Shown: positions 1-6,448 of the stretch, piece by piece
Position numbering within the stretch: the first letter of the stretch is position 1
Layout: each line of letters opens with the position of its first letter
Source of the DNA: an uncultured Lentisphaeraceae bacterium
GTDB lineage: Bacteria > Verrucomicrobiota > Kiritimatiellia > RFP12 > DVOR01
NCBI GenBank assembly: GCA_946056345.1
Contig: CAMGJH010000047.1
Span: 1 to 7,409 of the forward strand
DNA length: 7,409 nt
Direction of reading: 5' to 3'
Notes under the pieces: model-generated
Database searches by the model: none
The model's input: only the letters and a program-made list of their open reading frames with translations
What the model was told of the DNA's origin: nothing
Program-made: the position numbers and the translations under genes

Positions 1-2000
1 AGCAGCCGGAAGACCGCCAACAGGCAGAGGGCGAAGAGGGCGCAGTAGAGGGCGACCTTGCGTGGATGGGTGAGGCGCTCGGGGGTGGCCTCGGGGCGGA
101 GTACAAGCGGTTCGTCGCGCACGGTGCGGGTGAGGGCAACGAGGATGAGCCAGCCGAAGAGCGCTGTCGGGAGCATCACCGAGAAGAAGTCGCCGGGCGA
201 GAGGTTGAAGGTGGTGTAGAGGAAGAGGTTCTGCGGGTTGCCGATGGGGGTGGCCATCGAGCCGAGGTTCGCCGCGAGGGTCTGCAGGATGATGACCCTC
301 GGCAGGAGGCGGCGCAAGCCCAGGCGGTCGAAGAGGAGGATGGCGAAGGGAACGAGCGCCACGAGGGCGACATCGTTGGTCACGAGCATCGAGAGGAGGA
401 AGGTCAGCTGCACCAGCGTGTGGAGCAGCGTGCGCAGCTGCTTTCGTCCGGCGAGGAGCCGTTGGGCGAGCACGCGGAAGAGGTTGCACGCGCGTAGTCC
501 GGCCACCACGAACATCAGGCAGAAGAGGAGGTTGAGCGTGCGCCAATCGATGGCGCGCCACCACGCCCTGTTCGGCGCAAAGGCGAAGGAGAGGAGCGCG
601 GCCAGGGCGGCAATCGCTGTCACGGCATGGGCGCGTAGGAAGGCGAGCACCGGGCCGAGGGAGAGGGGCTTCGCGCCCAGTTGCGCCAGTGCGCAGAGGT
701 AGGCCGGCAGGAGGACCGCGCAGGCGCCCAGCCAGGCCAGCGGGTCGCCCCAGTAGACCGCATGGACACCCCACCACGGCAGGAGCGCAAGGGCCACGAA
801 CACGCGCATCGCCATCTCGGCGGCTCCGGCCATCATTGGCCAGAAGGCGCGGCCCATCCCTTGGAGGGCGTTGCGGTAGATGAAGATGGCGCCGAGGGGG
901 ACCAGGAAGGGCGCGGTGATGGTCAGCAGACGGCAGCCGACATTGAGGGCCGCGGCCGAGAGTTCCGTATCGGCAGCGCTTTGGGCCTGGAGGAAGCAGG
1001 CGATGAAGTGGCGGCCAAAGCAGAGGGCCAGGGTCGTGAAGGCCGCCCCGCTCAGGAGCACCAACAGCAGGCAGAAGCGGACCCCGGCGCGGATGCGCTC
1101 GGGTTTGGCCGCGCCGGTGTTCTGCGCGGCATAGGTGGCAACGGTCTGCCCGAGGGTGATGGGGAGTTGGGCGGCGAGGTTTTCGACCTGGCGCGCGGCG
1201 GTCATGCCGGCGATCTGCGCCACGCCGAAGGTGTTGATGGCCCCTTGCAGGACCATTGCCCCGAGGCCCGTGATGGAGAATTGCAGCCCCATCGGCAACC
1301 CCACGCGCAGATGGAAGCGCGCCACCGCCCAGCGCGGTCGCCAGTCGCTGCGACGCAGACGGAGGGCATCGAGGCGGCAGGTAACGAGGGCGAAGCAGGC
1401 CAAGGCCGAGAAGAGGGTGGCGAGGTTGGTGGCCCAGGAGGCACCGGCCACGCCCCAAAGGCGGATGAAGGGGATGTCGAGGGCGATATTGAGCAGGCTC
1501 GAGCCCGCCAGGCACCAGAGGGGCGTGCGGCTGTCGCCAAAGGCCCGGAGCGTGGCGCTCTGGAAGTTGAAGAAGACCATCATTCCAATGCCGGCGAAGG
1601 CGATGCGCAGGTAGGTGCCCGCCGGCGCAAAGATGTCCGCCGGGGTTTGAATGAGGCGGAGCATGGGGTCGGTGAAGGCGAGGCAGAGGGCCGTGACGGC
1701 GGCGGTCACCAGTAGGCAGACCCACACGCCCGTGCCAACGCTCTGGCGCACCCCGCGCGGGTCGTGCGCCCCGAAGCGCTGGGCCGTCAGCACGCCCACG
1801 CCCATCGAGAGGCCGAAGACAAAGCCCAGGACCACGAAGATGACCGAGTTCACCCCGCCGACCGCCGCTAGCGCCTGGGGGCCGAGGAGGTGCCCAACGA
1901 GGAGCGCATCGACCATAAAGTAGGCGCTTTGGATGAGGTTCCCGAGCAAAAGTGGCCAAGCAAAGGCCAGGAGGTGGCGCCAGGGCGCGCCGGTGGTCAT
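1..2000 (-). CDS. MATE efflux protein fused to SLC13/ArsB-like permease (3' end beyond window)
   Basis: One stop-free minus-strand frame runs from ATG 2000-1998 off the left edge, giving 666 visible residues. Residues 1 to about 440 look like a complete MATE (multidrug and toxin extrusion) transporter. They open with WPLLLGNLIQSAYFMVDALL and continue through two repeats of hydrophobic helices, the last at about 420-438. After a linker of about 20 residues, a new hydrophobic segment starts at about 459. From there the sequence follows the SLC13/ArsB-type permease pattern: WRTLNLLFCLMFVVAG, SMLVTNDVALVALVPF (N542, D543) and ANLGSMATPIGNPQNLFLY (584-591 = TPIGNPQN). MATE proteins export organic cations using Na+ or H+ gradients. 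SLC13 and ArsB relatives move anions, dicarboxylates or Na+/H+. The substrate cannot be read from sequence. No clear Shine-Dalgarno precedes the ATG, which lies 28 nt after the previous gene, so translational coupling is likely. A GTG at 650-648 (V451) could be an internal start for the second half, but it has no convincing ribosome binding site. The family calls are firm; the fusion could in principle reflect a sequencing or assembly error. Confidence 0.88.
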   Translation of the reverse strand, partial: MTTGAPWRHLLAFAWPLLLGNLIQSAYFMVDALLVGHLLGPQALAAVGGVNSVIFVVLGFVFGLSMGVGVLTAQRFGAHDPRGVRQSVGTGVWVCLLVTAAVTALCLAFTDPMLRLIQTPADIFAPAGTYLRIAFAGIGMMVFFNFQSATLRAFGDSRTPLWCLAGSSLLNIALDIPFIRLWGVAGASWATNLATLFSALACFALVTCRLDALRLRRSDWRPRWAVARFHLRVGLPMGLQFSITGLGAMVLQGAINTFGVAQIAGMTAARQVENLAAQLPITLGQTVATYAAQNTGAAKPERIRAGVRFCLLLVLLSGAAFTTLALCFGRHFIACFLQAQSAADTELSAAALNVGCRLLTITAPFLVPLGAIFIYRNALQGMGRAFWPMMAGAAEMAMRVFVALALLPWWGVHAVYWGDPLAWLGACAVLLPAYLCALAQLGAKPLSLGPVLAFLRAHAVTAIAALAALLSFAFAPNRAWWRAIDWRTLNLLFCLMFVVAGLRACNLFRVLAQRLLAGRKQLRTLLHTLVQLTFLLSMLVTNDVALVALVPFAILLFDRLGLRRLLPRVIILQTLAANLGSMATPIGNPQNLFLYTTFNLSPGDFFSVMLPTALFGWLILVALTRTVRDEPLVLRPEATPERLTHPRKVALYCALFALCLLAVFRL

Positions 2001-2028
2001 ATCGCGGGCGCCCCGGTTCGGGCGCTGG

Positions 2029-2418
2029 CTAGAGCGAGAGGTCTCCATAAATCTTCCAGCCATAGCGGTCTCGGTCGAGGGAGAGGGCGCGCCCGGGGAA
2101 GACCTCGGGGAGGCGGCGGCGCAGGAAGTCGACCGTTTCGCGCTCCCAGGCGTTCTGCTGTTCGGGCGAGACGGGCTCGAGGGTGGAGGCGCGGATGGTC
2201 AGGGTGTAGCCGGGGCCGAACTCCGAGCCGATGCCGGCGGAGAAGTTGGCGACCACGGAGAAGAGACCGTCATACTGCGGGTTGGCGCTGGAGCCTTCGG
2301 GCGGGCGGGCCGGATGGCGGCGGAGGGTGTGGCCGTAGCGCGCTTCCAGGAAGCGATCGGCCTCGCTGAGGAGCGCGGTCAGGGCGGAGTCGAAGCGTTC
2401 AACGGCCTTATTCTGCAT
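2029..2418 (-). CDS. small conserved-looking protein of unknown function downstream of tsaB
   Basis: 129-residue soluble protein, not recognised. It has no signal peptide or membrane helix. The N-terminal 30 residues look helical (RFDSALTALLSEADRFLEARY). The centre, around residues 45-75, is rich in Gly and aromatics (YDGLFSVVANFSAGIGSEFG, then GPGYTLTIR). The C-terminus ends in a basic/aromatic segment with RDRYGWKIYGDLSL. The start is ATG 2418-2416, chosen because GGGAG lies 6 nt upstream. A longer open frame runs back to 2688 but lies entirely inside tsaB. The gene overlaps the end of tsaB by 11 bp, so it is probably translated by coupling with tsaB. The mixed alpha/beta look and dense Gly/aromatic core suggest a folded domain under selection rather than a chance ORF. 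I infer no function. Confidence 0.72.
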   Translation of the reverse strand: MQNKAVERFDSALTALLSEADRFLEARYGHTLRRHPARPPEGSSANPQYDGLFSVVANFSAGIGSEFGPGYTLTIRASTLEPVSPEQQNAWERETVDFLRRRLPEVFPGRALSLDRDRYGWKIYGDLSL

Positions 2419-2983
2419 GGGCGGCTCCCACGGCGGGGTGGAGGTAAATCGGCAGCGGGTCGGCCAGTAGGGCCGCTTCGCCCAGGGCCGCGACCGTGCG
2501 CGGCAGCAGCTCGGCCGTAAGTTCCACCGGGCGCAGGGCAAACTCGGCCAGACGCGCGGCATCGGGGCTGACCATCTCGCTCGTCGGCACAAAGCGTTCG
2601 CGCGCCAGGATGCGGAAGTCTCCGACCTGCTCCAGGTGCTCGCCGATGCGGCGGTAGCGGACGGCCCAGAGCGTCCCGCGCCGCGCATCGCCCACCACCG
2701 TCACCTCCGGCAGGCCCGAAGCCAACGCCAAGGCCGCGGCCGAAGGGAAGCCGCGCGGCTTGAGTCCCCAGCCCAGCCCCAGCCCTTGCAGACAGGCGAT
2801 GGCGGCACGAATGCCGGCAAAGGAGCCCGGTCCAACGCCAACGGTTAGCGCGGTGGGCCGTTCGCCGCCGAGCAACTCGCCCAGGCGCGCCACCCAGGTC
2901 TCGTCGCGCCCTGGGAGCGTTAGCGTGCGTTCGCCAAAGGCAATCAAGGTGGCGGCGGAAGAGCGGTCGAGAATCAGCTGCAT
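2408..2983 (-). CDS. tsaB: TsaB, tRNA threonylcarbamoyladenosine (t6A) biosynthesis protein
   Basis: 191 residues. TsaB is the ASKHA-fold partner of TsaD. With TsaE it forms the complex that transfers threonylcarbamoyl to A37 of ANN-decoding tRNAs in the cytoplasm. The diagnostic motif GPGSFAGIR is at residues 51-59 (family form GPGSFTGLR), followed by LQGLGLGWGLKPRGFPS, which matches the usual helix after it. The C-terminus carries the PIYL segment typical of the family (P-x-YL). The start is ATG 2983-2981, which overlaps the SDR stop as TAATG and has AAGAGGTG about 8 nt upstream. A GTG at 2992-2990 sits inside that ribosome binding site and is unlikely. The N-terminal lobe looks short: about 50 residues before GPGSF, with DRSS where most homologues have DTS. 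The total is shorter than the roughly 220-230 residues of enterobacterial TsaB. tsaE, tsaD and rimI, its frequent neighbours, are not in the window. Confidence 0.9.
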   Translation of the reverse strand: MQLILDRSSAATLIAFGERTLTLPGRDETWVARLGELLGGERPTALTVGVGPGSFAGIRAAIACLQGLGLGWGLKPRGFPSAAALALASGLPEVTVVGDARRGTLWAVRYRRIGEHLEQVGDFRILARERFVPTSEMVSPDAARLAEFALRPVELTAELLPRTVAALGEAALLADPLPIYLHPAVGAAHAE

Positions 2984-4137
2984 TAGAAGCACCTCTTGGC
3001 GAGCGCGAGCAGACCCTGCTTCCAGGGCACGCGATGGGTCTTGCCGCTCTGCCCGCGGAAGCGGTCGATATTCGCCACATACCAGGCGTAATTGCGCAGG
3101 AGGGCCTGGCGGTTGGAGAACTTGGGCTGCCAGCCCAAGCGCGTGCAGAGCTTCTCCACGCTCACGAAGCTATCCTGCGGCGCGGTCTCGTAGACCCAGC
3201 GGTAGAGCGGCGAGAGGTGGAGCGCTTCGAGCAGCCGCAGCACCCCGATGACCAGCCTAGCCGGGGTGGCGCGGACGCGCTTGCCGTATCCGGCGGCATC
3301 GAGGACCGCCTGCCAATCCTCGCGCATCGTGGCGAAGTCGCGCGCGCCGACGTTGTAGGTGTCGCGCACGGCGGCGAGGTCGGCCGAGGTGAGCGCCAGG
3401 CCAATGGCATCGCACAGGTCCTCCACGTCGAGCAGCTGGTAGCGGTTGTCGCCCCGGCCGATCATTGGGAAGCCGTGGCCGGTGTAGGCCCAGTCGTAAA
3501 GGAGGGCAAAGACCCCCAGCCGCTCGGGGCCAACGAAGCTCTTGGGCCGCAGAATGGTGACGGCAAAGGCATCGCTATCAAGTCCGCGGACGATGCTCTC
3601 GGCGATAATCTTGCTCTCGCCATAGGGCCCCACACCCTCCAGGCGGTCGCCCTCGGTGATGGGGTGGTGGTCGGGAATGCCGTAGACGGCGGTGGAAGAG
3701 ATGTAGACAAAGCGCGCCACGCCGGCAGCGAGGGCCTCCTCAGCCACGACCCGCGCGCCATCAACATCGGTCGAGCGGATCTCCGCCTCCGAGCAGAGCG
3801 GCAACGCGGCCGCGCAGTGGATGACCGCCGAGCAACCCGCGACCAGCGCGCGCACCGCCTCGCGGTCCCGCACGTCCCCCACCACCGGCTTGACGCGCCC
3901 ATCGGCCGCCTCAGGATAGTCGAAGGCCATCAGGTCTAGCGACCGCACCTCCTGCGCCCCGTGCGCGAGCAGCCAGCGGATGAGGTTAATCCCTAGGAAC
4001 CCGCTCCCCCCCGTGACGAGGATAGGCGCGTGCGCTTCGCGCCCATCAGCGGACAGCGGACAGCGGACAGCGGACAGCACGCGTTCCGCGACGGGCGGAA
4101 CTTCCAACGAAACAAGAGGCGGGCAGGTCTCAGCCAT
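2983..4137 (-). CDS. NAD-dependent epimerase/dehydratase (extended SDR family)
   Basis: 384 residues from ATG 4137. The Rossmann NAD(P)-binding motif GGSGFLG is at 43-49. The catalytic tetrad region is YISSTAVYG (from 145) and YGESK (Y172, K176). The central ILRPKSFVGPERLG and the tail NYAWYVAN fit extended SDRs acting on nucleotide sugars or 3beta-hydroxysteroid-like substrates; the true substrate is not readable. The start is uncertain. The Rossmann strand begins only at about residue 38, and the 37 residues before it are not typical of the family. They include LSAVRCPLSA (21-30), encoded by a tandem heptamer. The in-frame alternatives are a TTG near 4107 and GTG 4080 (V20). No ATG, GTG or TTG lies between the repeat and the Rossmann fold, so with any standard start the repeat is translated. 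The Shine-Dalgarno for ATG 4137 is weak; GGAAC lies just before GTG 4080. The stop overlaps the tsaB start (TAATG), indicating coupling. Confidence 0.88.
   Translation of the reverse strand: MAETCPPLVSLEVPPVAERVLSAVRCPLSADGREAHAPILVTGGSGFLGINLIRWLLAHGAQEVRSLDLMAFDYPEAADGRVKPVVGDVRDREAVRALVAGCSAVIHCAAALPLCSEAEIRSTDVDGARVVAEEALAAGVARFVYISSTAVYGIPDHHPITEGDRLEGVGPYGESKIIAESIVRGLDSDAFAVTILRPKSFVGPERLGVFALLYDWAYTGHGFPMIGRGDNRYQLLDVEDLCDAIGLALTSADLAAVRDTYNVGARDFATMREDWQAVLDAAGYGKRVRATPARLVIGVLRLLEALHLSPLYRWVYETAPQDSFVSVEKLCTRLGWQPKFSNRQALLRNYAWYVANIDRFRGQSGKTHRVPWKQGLLALAKRCF
4047..4078 (+). repeat. tandem heptamer (GGACAGC)4 plus partial unit, inside SDR 5' coding region
   Basis: Four perfect GGACAGC units (4051-4078) are preceded by a partial CAGC. 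On the coding strand this reads as GCTGTCC units encoding the heptapeptide phase LSAVRCP. A seven-base unit is not a multiple of three, so gain or loss of one copy would shift the SDR reading frame. It forms the left arm of an inverted repeat with 4204-4228. Confidence 0.9.
4083..4101 (-). promoter_or_regulatory. 7-bp hairpin just upstream of the alternative GTG start of the SDR gene
   Basis: On the transcript GTTCCGC (4101-4095) can pair perfectly with GCGGAAC (4089-4083) around a 5-nt loop. It ends 2 nt before GTG 4080. If translation starts at GTG this is a leader hairpin that covers the only purine-rich site. If it starts at ATG 4137 the hairpin is coding. The pairing is certain; a regulatory role is inference. 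Confidence 0.35.
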
Positions 4138-4203
4138 AGCAAAGCAGTGTTAGAAGCAGGGTACCTGATTGGCGGGGCCGCCAGCAGATTCGTCGCGTGA
4201 ACG

Positions 4204-4234
4204 GCTGTCCGCTGTCGGCTGTCCGCTGACGGCT
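4204..4234 (+). repeat. degenerate heptamer array after the citrate synthase stop codon
   Basis: Units GCTGTCC, GCTGTCG, GCTGTCC and GCTGACG (4204-4231), then GCT touching the citrate synthase stop (4234-4236). Bases 4204-4228 are complementary to the array at 4047-4078 at 24 of 25 positions, about 125 nt away, so both could pair in a read-through transcript. The 96 bases between the citrate synthase stop and the SDR ATG hold no other gene and no convincing promoter. Confidence 0.85.
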
Positions 4235-5628
4235 TATCTTTCGGCGAGCGCGTGGTAGGGGAGGTGATAGCCGCTGACGGCCTTGAAGGCCGGGCGGACA
4301 ATCGGGCCGCCGTTGACGAGCTCCTCGAGGCGGTGGGCGCACCAGCCGACCACGCGGGAGATGGCGAAGAGCGGCGTGTAGAGGTCCATCGGGATGTTGA
4401 GCATATCGTAGACGAAGCCCGAGTAGAAGTCGACATTCGCGCAGAGCTCTTTCTTCTTCTCGCGGTTCTCGTTAAAGACCTGCGGGCCGAGGCGGTCGAT
4501 GGCCTCATAGAGGCGGAACTCGTCCATCCGATCCTTGCTCTCGGCCAACTCGCGGGCCTTCTCCTTCAAGAGCACGGCACGCGGGTCGGAGAGGGTGTAG
4601 ACGGCATGACCGAGACCGTAGATGAGGCCCGAGCCGTCGCCGGCCTCCTTGCGGAGGATCTTGCGCAGATAGTCGGCGATGGCGCCCTCGTCGGTCCAGT
4701 CGGCCAGCGCGTCCTTGATTTCGTCCATCTGGTGCATCACGCGCAGGTTGGCACCGCCGTGCTTGGGGCCCTTGAGCGAGAGGGTGGCCGCGGCGATGGC
4801 CGAGTAGGTATCAGTGGCGGCGGAGGTGACCACGTGGGTGGTGAAGGCCGAGTTATTACCGCCACCGTGCTCGGCGTGGAGGACGAGGCAGAGGTCGAGC
4901 AATTCGGCCTCGAGGGGCGTGTAGGCTGCGTCCTCGCGCATCATCATCAGGAAGTTCTCGGCGGTTGACTTGCCGGGCATCGGGTTGCGCACAAAGAGCG
5001 ATTCGCCGTGATAGTAGTGCATCTTGGCCTGGTAGGCGTAGGCGGCCATTGCCGAGAAACGCGCCACCAATTCAATGCTCTGGCGCAACACCGAGGAGAT
5101 GTCAATCGCGTCAGGCGTCTCGTCATCGCTGTAGGCCGCCAGGGTCGAGCGCGCGAGCGAGTTCATAATGTCGCGGCTCGGTTCGCGGATAATCTTCTCC
5201 AAGAGCGGGTAGGGGAGCGCGCGCTTGGAATCGAGCACCTCGCCCCATTCGGTGAGCTCCGCAGCCGTGGGCAGACGTCCGAAGAGCAGCAGGTAGGCCG
5301 TCTCCTCAAAGCCAAAACGCTTCTCCTTCTGGAAACCGCGCACCAGGTCCTGCACATCAATCCCGCGGAAGAACTGCACGCCCTCCACCGGCACAATCTC
5401 GTTCTCCGAGACCACATAACCGTGGACAGAACCTACGCGCGTGAGCCCCACCAGCACGCCCGAGCCATCCTCATTGCGCAGTCCGCGCTTGACATTATAC
5501 TTCCGGTAGAGCTGCGGATCAATCTGCGCGCACGCTCGGGCCTGCTCCTCATAGCGCTCCAACAAGGAGGCCGTGAGAATCGGGTCCTGGGCCAGCGGCG
5601 GGTTGTCTCTCTTGTTCCGTGAAACCAT
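4234..5628 (-). CDS. gltA: citrate synthase (citrate/2-methylcitrate synthase family)
   Basis: 464 residues. It condenses acetyl-CoA with oxaloacetate to citrate (or propionyl-CoA to 2-methylcitrate in some relatives) in the cytoplasm. The Si-type active-site residues are all visible: H254 in LHAEHGGGNNSAF, H290 in GPKHGGAN, the GLGHAVYT loop at about 338-345, D400 in NVDFYSG, and R425 in SRVVGWCAH. The N-terminal extension with YNVKRGLRNEDGSGVLVGLT marks the longer branch common in anaerobic Firmicutes and gut bacteria, not the short enterobacterial GltA. That branch includes 2-methylcitrate synthases, so substrate preference is open. The start is ATG 5628-5626, chosen because AAAGGA lies 9 nt upstream. 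The in-frame TTG at 5649 lies upstream of that site and is rejected. A weak promoter candidate lies at 5674-5702. No other TCA or propionate genes are in the window. Confidence 0.95.
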   Translation of the reverse strand: MVSRNKRDNPPLAQDPILTASLLERYEEQARACAQIDPQLYRKYNVKRGLRNEDGSGVLVGLTRVGSVHGYVVSENEIVPVEGVQFFRGIDVQDLVRGFQKEKRFGFEETAYLLLFGRLPTAAELTEWGEVLDSKRALPYPLLEKIIREPSRDIMNSLARSTLAAYSDDETPDAIDISSVLRQSIELVARFSAMAAYAYQAKMHYYHGESLFVRNPMPGKSTAENFLMMMREDAAYTPLEAELLDLCLVLHAEHGGGNNSAFTTHVVTSAATDTYSAIAAATLSLKGPKHGGANLRVMHQMDEIKDALADWTDEGAIADYLRKILRKEAGDGSGLIYGLGHAVYTLSDPRAVLLKEKARELAESKDRMDEFRLYEAIDRLGPQVFNENREKKKELCANVDFYSGFVYDMLNIPMDLYTPLFAISRVVGWCAHRLEELVNGGPIVRPAFKAVSGYHLPYHALAER

Positions 5629-5673
5629 CAGCGTGCGTCCTTTATACAATACACCTAAGAAAACAAGCCCTAA

Positions 5674-5702
5674 ACCTTACCACACCGCTCGCGTGCGCGC
5701 AA
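5674..5702 (-). promoter_or_regulatory. candidate promoter for citrate synthase
   Basis: TTGCGC (5702-5697), a 17-nt spacer, then TAAGGT (5679-5674) preceded by the extended -10 TGG. Both hexamers match the sigma-70 consensus poorly (3 of 6 each), but spacing and TGn are right. It would give a leader of roughly 40 nt that includes the Shine-Dalgarno. Confidence 0.35.
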
Positions 5703-5734
5703 GCAAGAAATCTGCGCCGGGCGCCTGAGGGCGC

Positions 5735-5763
5735 GTGAACGGTGAAGACCGAGCGAAGCGAGC
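5735..5763 (+). repeat. short repeat patch between the 203-aa gene and citrate synthase
   Basis: Two heptamer-like units, GTGAACG and GTGAAGA (5735-5748), are followed by GAGCGAAGCGAGC (5751-5763). The patch ends 3 bp from the stop codon of the 203-aa gene. A sister of the second motif, GCTCGCTACGCTCGC, lies at 6433-6447 just before the same gene. These look like members of dispersed short repeat families. Confidence 0.5.
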
Positions 5764-5766
5764 ACT

Positions 5767-6378
5767 TTACGCGGGGATAATGGTTTCGGTTGCGGCTTCG
5801 CCGAGGGTGTTGAGCGTGGCTTCGGCCAGGTGCCAGAGGGCTTCGCCGTGCGAGCGTGCGAGGGCCTCTTCCAGACTCTCGCACTGCCAAGCTTGCACCA
5901 CATTGCGCACCTGCTGGGCATCGGCCACGCGCGTGATGTGCCCGGCCACGAGTCGCCAGGCCCCATCATCGAGCGCGCCGAGGATCTCGCAGACCCGCTC
6001 GCGCACGTGCCCGGCCGCCACCGTCTCCTCCCGGATCGCCTCCAAGGTCTCCCCGAGCCGCCGCTGCAGGTTCTCGCGCGCCGACTGCTGTTCGCGTTGG
6101 CGCAGCTCCTGCTGACGCTCGCTCTCGCGCAGACGCTTCTCGCGCTCCTCGGGCGTCTCGCGCATCAGGTCGGTGAGGACGATGAGCTTGGCAATCTCCA
6201 CGGCCAACGCCGGGTCGCCCCCCGGTCCAATCGGCACCTCAACGGTCCGAAAGGCCGTCGTCACCGTGAGCGAGGGCTGCTGCGCCACTGTCAACACCGC
6301 CGCAGCAGCACGCACTTCGGCCGCCGCCGTCTGCCCAACGGTGGCCCGCGCAAGCGTTGTGCTTTCCAGTCTATCCAT
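5767..6378 (-). CDS. unknown protein with central charged coiled coil, 203 aa
   Basis: Not recognised. The start is ATG 6378-6376, chosen for a strong AAAGGAG 5 nt upstream; an in-frame GTG at 6408 lies before that site and is rejected. Three parts can be seen. An Ala/Thr/Val-rich N-terminus (1-55) includes a possible beta segment, SLTVTTAFRTVEVPIGPGG. A highly charged helix at about 70-125 (TPEEREKRLRESERQQELRQ and onward) is very likely a coiled coil. A C-terminal helical part (130-203) contains VRERVCEILGALDDGAW and WQCESLEEALARSHGEALW. There is no signal peptide or transmembrane segment, so it is probably cytoplasmic and oligomeric. It follows the 123-aa gene after a 146-nt gap filled with inverted repeats and may have its own extended -10 promoter. 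Strand, ribosome binding site and composition support a real gene. The function is open. Confidence 0.75.
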   Translation of the reverse strand: MDRLESTTLARATVGQTAAAEVRAAAAVLTVAQQPSLTVTTAFRTVEVPIGPGGDPALAVEIAKLIVLTDLMRETPEEREKRLRESERQQELRQREQQSARENLQRRLGETLEAIREETVAAGHVRERVCEILGALDDGAWRLVAGHITRVADAQQVRNVVQAWQCESLEEALARSHGEALWHLAEATLNTLGEAATETIIPA

Positions 6379-6420
6379 CGCAACTCCTTTCTCTTTCTTT
6401 ACGCACACCCCCGGCGAAAG

Positions 6421-6429
6421 ATTACAGCA
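6421..6429 (-). promoter_or_regulatory. candidate extended -10 promoter for the 203-aa gene
   Basis: TGC directly followed by TGTAAT (6426-6421; 5 of 6 against TATAAT) makes an extended -10 box about 43 nt upstream of ATG 6378. No good -35 hexamer is visible, because the direct repeat 6433-6447 occupies that area. Confidence 0.35.
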
Positions 6430-6448
6430 GATGCTCGCTACGCTCGCT

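Noticed and set aside
681..1715. Long plus-strand open frame of 344 codons
   Set aside because: It is antisense to the MATE half of the transporter and encodes a Gly/Glu/Arg-rich low-complexity sequence with no family features, typical of a shadow frame in GC-rich DNA. The shorter plus-strand frames across 66-3939 and 4252-5622 were rejected for the same reason.
4047..4234. Heptamer arrays as a CRISPR array
   Set aside because: The units are 7 nt without spacers, degenerate and inverted relative to each other, and no cas genes are present.
1..5628. Citrate synthase and the SLC13-like domain as a citrate uptake and metabolism unit
   Set aside because: They are separated by the SDR, tsaB and an unknown gene, the transported ion is unknown, and nothing in the sequence ties them together beyond a shared strand.
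5641..5646. TATAAA as a -10 box for citrate synthase (with TTGTTT upstream)
   Set aside because: The spacing to TTGTTT is only 14 nt, and a start about 7 nt downstream would remove the AAAGGA ribosome binding site from the mRNA.
5720..5735. Stem GCGCC/GGCGC as a terminator after the 203-aa gene
   Set aside because: Only 5 bp with a 4-nt loop, and no U-tract follows on the minus strand.
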